A stretch of DNA of 64,000 bases from Sphingomonas sp. OV641 (GTDB taxonomy: Bacteria; Pseudomonadota; Alphaproteobacteria; Sphingomonadales; Sphingomonadaceae). This document shows, piece after piece, positions 23,865 to 32,548 of the stretch (the stretch's first letter is position 1; every line of letters begins with the position of its first letter). Where the stretch lies: positions 62,001-126,000 of the forward strand of contig NZ_FNZB01000001.1 in assembly GCF_900109205.1 (NCBI RefSeq). Direction: 5' to 3'. The translations under genes were made by a program, and so were the position numbers. The notes under the pieces were generated by a model. It saw only the letters and a program-made list of their open reading frames with translations, was not told the DNA's origin and did not search any database.

Positions 23865-24790
23865 TATGGATCCCCGCAGACGCGGGGATGTCGGTTGTTT
23901 CGGGCTGGTTTTCGCGCGTGTCATCCCGGATTTGATTCGGGGTGCATGGCGCGGCGCGCGTTGTGGCTGGTAAGTGGGCGCAGCGCGTGCGGCGCGTTGG
24001 ATCCCCGCGTGCGCGGCGATGACGGGTTTGGTTGAGCGGCTTTCTGCCTTGCCCCAGGTCATCCCGGACCTGATCCGGGATCCATGGTGCCCGGGTGCGT
24101 TGTGACTGATTAGTGGACGCAGCGCATGCGGCGCGTTGGATCCCCGCGTGCGCGGGGATGACGGGTTTTGGTTGAGCGGCTTTCTGCCTTGCCCCAGGTC
24201 ATCCCGGACTTGATCCGGGATCCATGGTGCCGCGCGCGTTGTGACTGATTAGTGGGCGCAGCGCATGCGGCGCGTTGGATCCCCGCGTGCGCGGGGATGA
24301 CGGGTTTTGGTTGAGCGGCTTTCTGCCCGGCCCAAGTCATCCCGGACCTGATCCGGGATCCATGGCGCGGCGCGCGTTGTGACTGATTAGTGGACGCAGC
24401 GCGTGCGGCGCGTTGGATCCCCGCGTGCGCGGGGATGACGGGTTTTGGTTGAGCGGCTTTCTGCCTTGCCCCAGGTCATCCCGGACTTGATCCGGGATCC
24501 ATGGTGCCGCGCGCGTTGTGACTGATTAGTGGGCGCAGCGCATGCGGCGCGTTGGATCCCCGCGTGCGCGGGGATGACGGGTTTGGTTGAGCGGCTTTCT
24601 GCCTTGCCCCAGGTCGTCCCAGACTTGATCCGGGATCCATGGTGCCCGGGCGTTACGGCTGGTGAGGGAGCGCAGCGCCTGCTGCACGTTGGATCCCCGC
24701 GTGCGCGGGGATGACTGGGGTTGGGGAGGGCTTTTGCCCCGCGTTCCTGGGACTTTGTCCGGAATCCATGCCGGTGTTTGCTGAACTGCT
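23865..24790. repeat. Tandem array of about six 139-base palindromic units
   Basis: ATCCCGGA-type left arms start at 23923, 24061, 24201, 24339, 24478 and 24616 (spacing 138-140), with a half-element at 23868 and a decayed copy near 24754. Each unit has a hairpin ATCCCGGACTTGATCCGGGA, a conserved 55-base middle (TGTGACTGATTAGTGG...CGCATGCGGCGCG) and a hairpin GGATCCCCGCGTGCGCGGGG ending ATGACGGG, then TTGGTTGAGCGGCTTTCTGCC. Outer arms are complementary, so long cruciforms are possible. It differs in middle sequence and period from the array at 18345. It fills the 1.1-kb gap 23775-24875; translations across it are not genes. Confidence 0.9.
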
Positions 24791-24875
24791 TAGCTGTTCC
24801 GGCACGCTTGGCTTGGTGGATGCCGGGGCCAGCCCGGCTAGACCTTCAGGCGCGGGGCGCGAGTGCCCCGACCCT

Positions 24876-25061
24876 TCAATCCTTCTTGCGGGTGAACAGT
24901 ACCGCGGCAGCGACGGCGGCGGAGCCGATGCCTACGCCAAGGCCGATCTTGCCGAGATCCCAGCCACGCTTCTGGCGTGCCTTTTCAGCGCCTTTGGCAG
25001 CGTTTTCGTGCTGCTTGGCGGCGGCTGCTGCGGCGAGGATCTCATTGGGTTCGTCGGACAC
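24876..25061 (-). CDS. Small single-pass membrane protein of unknown function
   Basis: The 61-residue protein starts two bases after the tgt stop and so belongs to that operon. Residues 1-35 are polar and rich in Ala, Glu, Lys (ILAAAAAAKQHENAAKGAEK), residues 38-55 form one membrane helix (IGLGVGIGSAAVAAAVLF), and it ends TRKKD. It looks like the short hypothetical proteins often found after tgt in sphingomonads. No function can be assigned. A CGGGGC-GCGAGT-GCCCCG hairpin lies just after its stop. Confidence 0.65.
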   Translation of the reverse strand: MSDEPNEILAAAAAAKQHENAAKGAEKARQKRGWDLGKIGLGVGIGSAAVAAAVLFTRKKD

Positions 25062-25063
25062 GC

Positions 25064-26200
25064 TTACTCTCCTTTGCCGCGCTGGTACCGTGCCCGGAAC
25101 GCATCGGCAAAGGCTTTGAGCCGTCCGTCGGCGATCGCCGCGCGCAGATCCGCCATCAGCGTCTCATAGAAAAAGATGTTGTGCTCGGTCATCAGCATGG
25201 CGCCCAAGATCTCGCCCGCGCGCACCAGATGGTGGAGATAGGCGCGGCTCCATGTCGAGCAGGTGGGGCAGGCGCATTCGGGATCGAGCGGCCCCTGATC
25301 CTCGTTGAAGCGCGCGTTGCGGATGTTGATCGGGCCCGAACGGGTGAAGGCCTGCCCGGTGCGGCCCGAACGCGTGGGAAGCACGCAATCGAACATGTCG
25401 ACGCCGCGCTCCACCGCGCCGACGATATCGTCGGGCTTGCCCACGCCCATCAGATAGCGCGGGCGATCGGCCGGAAGCTGGCCGGGCGCGAAGTCAAGGC
25501 AGGCGAACATCGCCTCCTGACCCTCGCCCACCGCCAGACCGCCAATGGCATAGCCGTCGAAGCCGATATCGATCAGCGCATCGGCGCTGGACTTGCGCAA
25601 TCCCTGGTCCAGTGCGCCCTGCTGGATGCCGAAGATGGCGTTCTGCGCGGCATGATCGCCGCCGCCGTCGAAAGCGTCGCGGCTGCGGCGGGCCCAGCGC
25701 ATGGAGCGTTCCATCGCCGCGGCCTGCACCTCGCGCGTGGAGGTGGTCGGCACCAGTTCGTCAAAGGCCATGACGATGTTGGAGCCGAGCAGCCGCTGAA
25801 TCTCAATCGACCGTTCCGGGCTGAGCAGGTGTCGCGTGCCGTCGAGGTGCGATTTGAAGGTGATGCCTTCCTCGGACCGCTTGGTCAGTTCGGACAGGCT
25901 CATCACCTGATAGCCGCCCGAATCGGTCAGGATCGGCTTGTCCCAACCCATGAAGCGGTGAAGTCCGCCAAGCCGGGCCACACGCTCCGCGCCGGGGCGG
26001 AGCATGAGGTGATAGGTGTTGCCAAGGATGATGTCCGCGCCGGCGGCCTCGACATCGGCCGGCTTCATCGCTTTGACGGTCGCTGCCGTGCCGACCGGCA
26101 TGAAGGCGGGGGTGCGGATCGTGCCGCGGTGCATGGCGATGCTGCCGGTGCGGGCGACGCCGTCCGTCGCGGCAATGGTGAAGGCGAAACGGTCAGTCAT
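25064..26200 (-). CDS. tgt: tRNA-guanine transglycosylase (queuosine synthesis)
   Basis: The 378-residue enzyme swaps the wobble guanine of GUN-anticodon tRNAs for the queuosine precursor preQ1. Readable parts: [20 protein letters not shown] near residue 23, [13 protein letters not shown] with a catalytic/substrate Asp near 90, [26 protein letters not shown], and the zinc motif [17 protein letters not shown] near residue 310. Length is that of bacterial Tgt. It overlaps the EF-hand gene upstream by 4 bases and is followed after two bases by the small membrane protein gene. Confidence 0.96.
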   Translation of the reverse strand: MTDRFAFTIAATDGVARTGSIAMHRGTIRTPAFMPVGTAATVKAMKPADVEAAGADIILGNTYHLMLRPGAERVARLGGLHRFMGWDKPILTDSGGYQVMSLSELTKRSEEGITFKSHLDGTRHLLSPERSIEIQRLLGSNIVMAFDELVPTTSTREVQAAAMERSMRWARRSRDAFDGGGDHAAQNAIFGIQQGALDQGLRKSSADALIDIGFDGYAIGGLAVGEGQEAMFACLDFAPGQLPADRPRYLMGVGKPDDIVGAVERGVDMFDCVLPTRSGRTGQAFTRSGPINIRNARFNEDQGPLDPECACPTCSTWSRAYLHHLVRAGEILGAMLMTEHNIFFYETLMADLRAAIADGRLKAFADAFRARYQRGKGE

Positions 26201-26679
26201 CGGCGGGGTGGCTTCCGCTTCTTTCCATCATTGGGGGAGTGTTCATCGCCGAACACGCGCGCGCGAATCGTCAGGAGCTCCGCGCGGGTAAGGACGCCGT
26301 CGCGATCGCGATCATAGCGCGTGAAATATTCGGAGAAGCGGGTCTGAAGCTCCCGCAAAGCAACGCGATTGTCGCCGTCACGGTCGACTTCGAAGGGGCT
26401 GGGAAGGGCGTTGCGATCGCCCAGGAACCGTTCGGCCCAATCGGCGAAGTCGATATAGCCGAGCGTTCCGGCCTTGGCCCTGTCGATCGCGGCAAAGGAG
26501 GCGGCGAGGCCGTCCTCCATCTCTTCGCGGGTCACGCGGGCGTCCGCATCCGCATCGAACGTGGCGACCAGCATGGCGGCCGGTTCGTACGCCATGGTCG
26601 CCGGCGGCTGCGCCGCGCCGGGCTGCGGGCCGGTCACCACGATCGGGCCGGCCTGGAGGAGGAGGGAGAGGATCAGCAT
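26197..26679 (-). CDS. Exported EF-hand domain protein
   Basis: The protein starts at [17 protein letters not shown] (ATG ending at 26679), a short signal-like hydrophobic stretch; an ATG 30 bases upstream is less likely. The 160-residue product has at least three calcium-loop motifs: [25 protein letters not shown] and [12 protein letters not shown], with a fourth degenerate one ([13 protein letters not shown]). The C-terminus is basic (KKRKPPRR). Such proteins are common in sphingomonads with no known role. It overlaps tgt by 4 bases, suggesting co-transcription rather than functional linkage. Confidence 0.8.
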   Translation of the reverse strand: MLILSLLLQAGPIVVTGPQPGAAQPPATMAYEPAAMLVATFDADADARVTREEMEDGLAASFAAIDRAKAGTLGYIDFADWAERFLGDRNALPSPFEVDRDGDNRVALRELQTRFSEYFTRYDRDRDGVLTRAELLTIRARVFGDEHSPNDGKKRKPPRR

Positions 26680-26911
26680 GTCACGCAGGTACCAGGAAAG
26701 CCCCGCCATCGCGGGTGAAGGGGCGGTGCGTCAATGGCGTGTCGCGATTTTGCGGTTCCGGCGAAGGCGCTTGTGGCGCGCGGCTGGCCGGAAAGTCGCC
26801 TCTCCTGGTCAGCATTAGCGATCCATCGGGCACGTCGGCGTAAAAGCCTGACGCGAGGTCAGCCGGCTATCGAGGGACCGCGTGACTGGATCTGGATGAA
26901 GCTGGTGGTGC

Positions 26912-26985
26912 TGGATGCCCGACAAGGATTCGAACCTTGATTGACGGAGTCAGAGTCCGCTCTCTTACCATTAGAGGATCGGGCA
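26912..26985 (-). tRNA. tRNA-Gln (CTG)
   Basis: The 74-base cloverleaf includes an encoded CCA. Acceptor arms TGCCCGA/TCGGGCA, D arm CTCT/AGAG, anticodon stem GCGGA/TCCGT with loop CTCTGAC giving anticodon CUG (Gln), T arm CAAGG/CCTTG with loop TTCGAAT. The first pair is U1-A72, the feature recognised by the GatCAB amidotransferase in bacteria that make Gln-tRNA by transamidation. Position 73 is U. Confidence 0.93.
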
Positions 26986-27024
26986 GCAGCCGCGTCGCAG
27001 CGGTGAAGCGGCGACAGGTCGGCG

Positions 27025-27053
27025 GCTCTAGTCTGGCAGATTGAACAGGTCAA
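27025..27053 (-). promoter_or_regulatory. Predicted tRNA-Gln promoter
   Basis: On the minus strand, TTGACC (27053-27048), 17-base spacer, TAGAGC (27030-27025), about 40 bases before the tRNA 5' end. The same TTGAC / 16-17 / TA pattern precedes the tRNA-His and tRNA-Met genes in this window. Confidence 0.5.
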
Positions 27054-27133
27054 GCACCTGTTTGCGCACGCGGGTTGCAGTGGGTTGCGGTGCGCGCTAG
27101 CTTCCCTGCCAAGCACCGAGCGGGGTTCATCCC

Positions 27134-28210
27134 GTGACGGAAGAAAAGAAGAAAGAACGACGGCACGTGGCGCATCATCACGCCGACCTGCCGTACCGGC
27201 GCGATCGCCGCGCCCGTCCGGCAAGCGAGGGCTCGCAAAACGCCCCCTTTCGCCAGCATTACGCGCGTCATTATGCCGCGCTGGATCTCGGCACCAACAA
27301 TTGCAGGCTGCTTATCGCGCGTCCGCAAGGCGACGGATTTGCCGTGGTGGACGCCTTTTCCCGCATCGTCCGGCTGGGCGAGGGGCTGGCGACCAGCGGC
27401 AAATTGTCCGACGCGGCGGTCGAGCGGACGATCGCAGCGCTGCGGATCTGTGCCGACAAGCTGAAGCGTCGCAACGTGACACTGGCGCGATCGGTCGCTA
27501 CCGAAGCGTGCCGCCGCGCGACCAATGGCGCGGCTTTCATCGAACGCGCCTATCGGGAGACGGGCATCCACCTCGACGTCATCTCGGCGGAAGAAGAGGC
27601 GCGGCTGGCCGTGCTGGGTTGCCATGTGCTGCTGGAGCCGGGCAATGCGCCGGCGCTTGTCTTCGACATCGGTGGCGGTTCGACGGAGCTGGTGCTGATC
27701 GATACTGCGTCAACCGTGCCCACCGTCATTGACTGGCATTCGGCGCCCTGGGGAGTTGTTTCATTGACCGAAAGCGCCGGTGGCGGAGACGGGCCGGATG
27801 GCCTTGCCGCAGCCTATGAGCGGATGCGCAATCTGGTGCGCGACAGCTTTGCGCCATTCGCGGCGCGATTGCCGCGGGTCGACGGCCCGCGCCGGCTGCT
27901 GGGTACGTCGGGCACCGTGACGACGCTGGCGAGCGTTCACCTGGGGCTGGATCGATATGACCGCACGCAGGTGGATGGCCTGATCGCCCCGGCCGATTCG
28001 ATGCGCGCGATCAGCCAGCGGCTGGCGCATCTGTCGATCGGGGAGCGTGCCAAGCTGCCGTGCATCGGCCGCGAGCGCGCCGATCTGGTGGTGGCAGGCT
28101 GCGCGATCCTGGAGACAATCCTTGATCTGTGGCCGGCCGAACGGCTGGGGATCGCCGACCGCGGCATCCGCGAGGGTATCCTGCGTCGCCTGATGGCGAG
28201 TGCGGCATGA
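27134..28210 (+). CDS. ppx: Exopolyphosphatase / pppGpp phosphohydrolase family protein
   Basis: The 358-residue protein starts at GTG 27134. A polar, Arg/His-rich N-terminal extension of about 45 residues ([12 protein letters not shown]) precedes the ASKHA-fold domain: [15 protein letters not shown] near residue 48, [26 protein letters not shown] with the catalytic Glu, and [13 protein letters not shown] near residue 175. It corresponds to the short two-domain Ppx/GppA type without the C-terminal HD domain; polyphosphate versus pppGpp preference cannot be read. It overlaps rlmE by ATGA, a pairing common in alphaproteobacteria. Confidence 0.9.
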   Translation: MTEEKKKERRHVAHHHADLPYRRDRRARPASEGSQNAPFRQHYARHYAALDLGTNNCRLLIARPQGDGFAVVDAFSRIVRLGEGLATSGKLSDAAVERTIAALRICADKLKRRNVTLARSVATEACRRATNGAAFIERAYRETGIHLDVISAEEEARLAVLGCHVLLEPGNAPALVFDIGGGSTELVLIDTASTVPTVIDWHSAPWGVVSLTESAGGGDGPDGLAAAYERMRNLVRDSFAPFAARLPRVDGPRRLLGTSGTVTTLASVHLGLDRYDRTQVDGLIAPADSMRAISQRLAHLSIGERAKLPCIGRERADLVVAGCAILETILDLWPAERLGIADRGIREGILRRLMASAA

Positions 28211-28875
28211 GGGGCGGGGGTGGCCTGCGTACGCGGGTGAAAACCGCGCGCGGCCGGACGGCGCAATCGACGCGCTGGCTGGAGCGGCAGCTGAACGATC
28301 CTTATGTGAAGCGCGCCAAGGCGGAGGGCTATCGCAGTCGCGCGGCCTATAAGCTGATCGAGCTGGACGAGCGCTTCAGCTTCCTGCGCGGCGCGAAGCG
28401 GATCGTGGACTTGGGCATGGCACCGGGCGGCTGGAGCCAGGTGGTGCGGCGCAAGGTGCCCGGCAGCGCGGTGGTCGGCATCGACCTGTTGCCGGTGGAT
28501 CCGCTGGACGGCGTGACGATCCTTCAGATGGACTTCATGGCCGATGAAGCGCCCGAGCGGTTGATCGAGGAACTGGGCGGCGCGCCCGATATCGTCCTGT
28601 CCGACATGGCGGCGAATACGGTGGGCCATCCGCAGACCGATGCCTTGCGCACCATGGGGTTGGTGGAGGCGGCGAGCGATTTCGCCATATCCGTGCTGCG
28701 GCCGGGCGGCACCTTTGTGGCAAAGGTCTTCGCGGGCGGCGCGGATTCGACGCTGGTCGCGCTGCTCAAGCGAAACTTCAACACGGTCAAACACGCCAAG
28801 CCGCCGTCGAGCCGCAAGGGATCGGTGGAATGGTTCGTCGTGGCGCAGGGCTTCAAGGGGCGGCCCGAGGAATAA
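28207..28875 (+). CDS. rlmE: 23S rRNA 2'-O-methyltransferase RlmE (FtsJ)
   Basis: The 222-residue SAM enzyme methylates U2552 of 23S rRNA during late 50S assembly. The start is ATG 28207, overlapping the ppx stop. The N-terminal RNA-binding part has [20 protein letters not shown] with a catalytic Lys near residue 47; then [15 protein letters not shown] (SAM site), [16 protein letters not shown] (catalytic Asp near 130) and [12 protein letters not shown] (Lys). A perfect 18-bp hairpin terminator follows 34 bases after the stop. Confidence 0.95.
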   Translation: MRGGGGLRTRVKTARGRTAQSTRWLERQLNDPYVKRAKAEGYRSRAAYKLIELDERFSFLRGAKRIVDLGMAPGGWSQVVRRKVPGSAVVGIDLLPVDPLDGVTILQMDFMADEAPERLIEELGGAPDIVLSDMAANTVGHPQTDALRTMGLVEAASDFAISVLRPGGTFVAKVFAGGADSTLVALLKRNFNTVKHAKPPSSRKGSVEWFVVAQGFKGRPEE

Positions 28876-28908
28876 GCAGCCGTGCGTCGACCGTTATTTG
28901 GTGACGCA

Positions 28909-28950
28909 CAAACGAAAGGCCGCAGCGGTGGCGCTGCGGCCTTTCGTTTG
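28909..28950. terminator. Bidirectional intrinsic terminator between rlmE and rpoZ
   Basis: A perfect 18-bp stem (28909-28926 with 28933-28950; half sequence CAAACGAAAGGCCGCAGC) and a 6-base loop. The 3' side ends TTTCGTTTG, and the minus strand has the equivalent, so it can serve both converging genes. Confidence 0.9.
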
Positions 28951-28994
28951 TTGCGGGCCGGATCGGCAAGGCGCCCGGTGACCGAGCGCCGCAA

Positions 28995-29339
28995 TCAGCC
29001 GTCGTAATCGGCGCCGAGGTTCTGGTTGCGCGGCGGGGCAGCGGCGGTGAGGCGAAGCGCCTCCGCCGATGCGGCGAGCGAACCGACAGCATCTGCCTCT
29101 TCCTCGTCGTCGATCTGAACGCGCTGCAGGCTCTGCACCACGCCTTCCTTCAGATCTGCCGGCTTGATCGTCTGCTCGGCAATCTCACGCAGCGCGACAA
29201 CCGGGTTCTTGTCGCGATCGCGATCAATCGTCAGTTCGGCGCCACCTGACACCTGCCGCGCGCGCTGCGCTGCGAGCAGAACCAGATCGAACCGGTTGGG
29301 GATCTTGTCGACGCAATCCTCGACCGTGACGCGCGCCAT
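28995..29339 (-). CDS. rpoZ: RNA polymerase omega subunit
   Basis: The 114-residue protein starts [20 protein letters not shown], the standard omega N-terminus; the longer frame to 29393 was not used. Conserved [14 protein letters not shown] (around residues 22-36) and [14 protein letters not shown] follow. The C-terminal part has an acidic stretch ([10 protein letters not shown]) and a variable Ala-rich tail common in alphaproteobacteria. Omega helps fold beta-prime and assemble RNA polymerase. It diverges from the cardiolipin synthase gene. Confidence 0.95.
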   Translation of the reverse strand: MARVTVEDCVDKIPNRFDLVLLAAQRARQVSGGAELTIDRDRDKNPVVALREIAEQTIKPADLKEGVVQSLQRVQIDDEEEADAVGSLAASAEALRLTAAAPPRNQNLGADYDG

Positions 29340-29458
29340 AGACGCTTCCTTCGCTAAACTACTGCTGGATGAAGGCAGGCGATCTAGGCGCAAGCCTCCG
29401 CCAAGTCAAGAAATCCGCATCCTTGCCGCGGTGCGTCGTCCGGTCCAAGTCGCGCGGG

Positions 29459-30625
29459 ATGAACAGCGCCTCTTCCTTCACCGTCGCCGGCAACCGGCTG
29501 ACCCTGCTGATCGAAGGTCCGGAGCGGCTTGATGCACTGATTGGCCTCATCGAGGGTGCGCGGCGCTCGCTGCGGATGCTTTATTATATCTATGCCGACG
29601 ATCACGCGGGCGAGCGGGTCAACCATGCCCTGATCGCCGCCGCCGGGCGCGGGGTCGAGGTGTCGCTGATCGTGGATGGGTTCGGCAGCGATGATGCGGC
29701 GGACCGGCGCTTCTTCGACCCGTTGGAAGCGGCCGGGGTGTCCGTATGCCGGTTCGCGCCGCGCCTGGGCCGGCGATACCTGTTGCGCAACCATCAGAAG
29801 CTCGCCCTTGCCGACGCAGAGGAGGAGGCGCCCCGGATCATCATTGGCGGCTTCAACATCGAGGACGATTATTTCGGGACCGCCGGCGATCAGGCATGGC
29901 GCGACCTGGGGCTACTGGTCGAGGGTCAGGCCGCGGCGCGGATCGCCGGCTATTTCGATGCACTGAATAGCTGGGTGCGGACGCCCAAGGGCAAGCTTCG
30001 CCACCTCAATCGCGCCTTGTCACAATGGAGCGAGCAGGAGGGGGACGTGCGCTGGCTGATCGGGGGGCCGACACGCCGGCTTTCCCCCTGGGCGCGGGCG
30101 GTGCGCGCTGACATGCGACGCGCCGAGCGGATCGACCTGATCGCGGGCTATTTCACCCCCAGCCCGACGATGCTGCGCCGAATCGATCGGGCCGGGCGAA
30201 AGGGCAGGGCCGTGCGCGTGGTGACGGCGCGCAAATCGGACAATAACGCCACGATCGCGGCAGCGCGCTTCACCTATCGCGGGTTGCTGAAGCGGGGGAT
30301 CAGGGTGTTCGAGTACCTGCCGACCAAGCTTCACACCAAATTATATGCGGTGGACAGCGCGGTGCACATCGGCAGCGCCAACTTCGACATGCGCAGCCTG
30401 TTCATCAACCTGGAGCTCATGCTGCGGATCGAAGACGACGCCTTCGCCGACCATGTCCGCACCTATATCGACGGCGAGATCGCGCAGTCCGAGGAGATCA
30501 CCATGGACCAGTATCTCGCCGCCACCGGGCTGTGGCAGCGGGCAAAGCAGTTTGTCGCCTATCTGCTGGTCGGGGTGGCGGACCCGGTGGTTTCCCGGAC
30601 GCTGAACTTCGGCATCGACGATTGA
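29459..30625 (+). CDS. Phospholipase D-family cardiolipin synthase-like protein
   Basis: The protein starts at MNSASSFTVAGNRLTLL (ATG 29459), which leaves room for the divergent rpoZ promoter; the open frame to 29369 is a longer alternative. The 388-residue product has two HKD motifs: RNHQKLALAD near residue 115 and KLHTKLYAVD near residue 295, the latter followed by HIGSANFDMRS. Two HKD halves forming one active site are typical of ClsA/B/C-type cardiolipin synthases joining two phosphatidylglycerols. There are no N-terminal membrane helices, as in ClsB. Another phosphatidyl transfer cannot be excluded. Confidence 0.86.
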   Translation: MNSASSFTVAGNRLTLLIEGPERLDALIGLIEGARRSLRMLYYIYADDHAGERVNHALIAAAGRGVEVSLIVDGFGSDDAADRRFFDPLEAAGVSVCRFAPRLGRRYLLRNHQKLALADAEEEAPRIIIGGFNIEDDYFGTAGDQAWRDLGLLVEGQAAARIAGYFDALNSWVRTPKGKLRHLNRALSQWSEQEGDVRWLIGGPTRRLSPWARAVRADMRRAERIDLIAGYFTPSPTMLRRIDRAGRKGRAVRVVTARKSDNNATIAAARFTYRGLLKRGIRVFEYLPTKLHTKLYAVDSAVHIGSANFDMRSLFINLELMLRIEDDAFADHVRTYIDGEIAQSEEITMDQYLAATGLWQRAKQFVAYLLVGVADPVVSRTLNFGIDD

Positions 30626-30663
30626 AGCGGCAGCAACGCGGCGCGATCGCCTGACGGAAGCGA

Positions 30664-30725
30664 TTGTCACGTTACCGCAACATCTCCGTCACTTCAGAGT
30701 CTCTGAACATCCATTTGGCTGTCAT
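30664..30725 (+). promoter_or_regulatory. 11-base-phased Pho-box-like heptamers upstream of lipoprotein/TonB operon
   Basis: Heptamers at exact 11-base steps with 4-base spacers: TTGTCAC (30664), CCGCAAC (30675), CCGTCAC (30686), GAGTCTC (30697), CATCCAT (30708), CTGTCAT (30719). The first, third and last fit the PhoB half-site CTGTCAT/C; the others are poor matches. A weak -10 (CTAGCG) begins 9 bases after the last. The lipoprotein start lies about 95 bases on. The site is a prediction from spacing and sequence alone. The rest of the 195-base gap shows no gene. Confidence 0.45.
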
Positions 30726-30820
30726 CTCCCGCGCCTAGCGGCTCTTTCCGAGGGGGACGGGCGATTGGCCCGCTCGCCCGCGGTCCTGGGGAGGACCGAT
30801 CAGTTCAACGGGAGTGAGAC

Positions 30821-32455
30821 ATGCCCAGCTTCAGCCGCCACCAGTTTCTTGTGGGCACCGCCTGCCTTCTGCTTGCCGGATGCGGCGCGGACGATGTCGC
30901 ATCGCCGGGTGCAGGCAACATCGACGTGATCGTCAATCCGACGCCGACCCCGTCGCCGTCGCCGACCACGCCGACGCCGTCGCCGATCACGGCAGCGGAA
31001 TTCGCCCTCGCCACCACGCAGAGCGGCGTCACCATCACCGCTGACGAGCAGTTCGCGCTGGTCAACGCCGGCTCCAACAACAATGTGAGCGGCGCTGCGG
31101 GCCTGAACGGCATCTATCCGGTCAGCACGACCTCGCTCGCCACGCCGACCAATGCCTCGACGCTGGGCAGCTTCTTCACGGCGACCAACTTCGTCGGCGC
31201 GGTGAACGGCCCGAACGACACGGCATTCCAGGGCTGGACCTGTAATTCCTCCTCCGCGAACTTCGGTGGCAGCACCGCAGCCTGCACCGCGGTGCCGAGC
31301 GTCGGCACGCCGGCGGCGGGCGTCGCCTGCCCGACCGGCACGACCGACGACGGCACGGTGGCGGGCTTCCGCGCCTGCCGCCTTCCGACGGTGATCAGCG
31401 CCAGCATGACGCTGCCGAAGATCGCGGGCGTGTTCTATCGCTTCCGCGGCCAGACCGAAGTGGGCACGGACGTGGGCTCGCAGGGCGCCGACTCGGGCGT
31501 CACGCTGACCATCGAGCCGGGCGTTGTGCTCGCCGCCGATACCAGCGAGGCATCGAACGACCTCCTGCTCGTGAACCGCGGCAGCCGCATCAATGCGGTG
31601 GGCACCGCAGCGGCGCCGATCATCTTCACCTCGCAGCAGAACCTGACCAACAACGGCGTGTCCGATTCGACGCAGGGTCAGTGGGGCGGCCTCATCCTGC
31701 TCGGCCGTGCGCCGACCGCGGTCTGCGCGGCAGGCACCGGCGGCAACAACCAGGGCGGCACCACCGGCAATGACGCCAACGGCACCAGCACGACGTGCCA
31801 GGCGCCGATCGAGGGCGTTCCCGGCCGCTTCTATGGCGGCACCAGCCAGGCCGACAATTCCGGCACGCTTCAGTATGTGCAGATCCGCTACACCGGCATC
31901 GCGATCAGCGAAGGCAACGAGCTGCAGGGCCTGACCCTCGGCGGTACCGGCAGCGGCACCACGATCGACCACGTCCAGAGCCACAATTCGGCCGACGACG
32001 GTGTCGAGATCTTCGGTGGCACCACCAACCTGAAGTATTTCGTGGTGACCGGCTCGGACGACGACGCGTTCGACGTCGACAACGGCTGGCGCGGCTTCAT
32101 GCAGTTCATCATCGCCGCGCAGAAGGCCGGCGGCGCGACGGCTGACTCGTTCGCCACCGAGATCGACTCGAACGGCGCCGAGGATCTGCTGCCGCGGACC
32201 TATGGCCGCTACGCCAACTTCACCTTCATCCAGACGGCACCGTCGGCACCCGCCGCGATCCGCCTGCGTGGCGGTGCGGACTTCGCCTTCGTGAACGGCG
32301 TGGTGAAGACCGGTACGGGCCAGGCCTGCGTCAACCTGATCGCCGGCGCCGGTTCGGGTGATACCCGCACCACCATCCGCCCGGCGGATGCGGCCCTGCA
32401 GGATGTCGGCCCGCCGACCTTCAACTCGGTCTACTTCCAGTGCCAGGGCCGCTGA
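30821..32455 (+). CDS. Cysteine-rich beta-helix-like outer-membrane lipoprotein
   Basis: The 544-residue protein has a lipoprotein signal (FLVGTACLLLAGC, Cys near residue 21), then a Pro/Thr/Ser linker (NPTPTPSPSPTTPTPSP) and a repeat-rich domain. Around residues 230-450 repeated short strands (GVTLTIEPGVVLAA, APIIFTS, QWGGLILLG, LQYVQIRYTGI, DDGVEIFGGTTN, DDDAFDVDNGWRG) suggest a right-handed parallel beta-helix. Asp-rich turns may bind calcium. At least eight Cys after the lipid site point to disulfides and an extracytoplasmic location. It is followed by a TonB-dependent receptor, so a surface substrate-binding role similar to SusD is possible but unproven. Confidence 0.75.
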   Translation: MPSFSRHQFLVGTACLLLAGCGADDVASPGAGNIDVIVNPTPTPSPSPTTPTPSPITAAEFALATTQSGVTITADEQFALVNAGSNNNVSGAAGLNGIYPVSTTSLATPTNASTLGSFFTATNFVGAVNGPNDTAFQGWTCNSSSANFGGSTAACTAVPSVGTPAAGVACPTGTTDDGTVAGFRACRLPTVISASMTLPKIAGVFYRFRGQTEVGTDVGSQGADSGVTLTIEPGVVLAADTSEASNDLLLVNRGSRINAVGTAAAPIIFTSQQNLTNNGVSDSTQGQWGGLILLGRAPTAVCAAGTGGNNQGGTTGNDANGTSTTCQAPIEGVPGRFYGGTSQADNSGTLQYVQIRYTGIAISEGNELQGLTLGGTGSGTTIDHVQSHNSADDGVEIFGGTTNLKYFVVTGSDDDAFDVDNGWRGFMQFIIAAQKAGGATADSFATEIDSNGAEDLLPRTYGRYANFTFIQTAPSAPAAIRLRGGADFAFVNGVVKTGTGQACVNLIAGAGSGDTRTTIRPADAALQDVGPPTFNSVYFQCQGR

Positions 32456-32548
32456 TCCCCGGCCCACAATCGTGACCGTAGCGGGCCCCTGCGCGCACCA
32501 TGCGCCGCGGCGGGCCCGCTCCTTGCAAAATCACCGGAAGACCTGATC

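Noticed and set aside
23865..24790. CRISPR array
   Set aside because: The 139-base units repeat as a whole, including the middle sequence; there are no unique spacers, and no cas genes are near.
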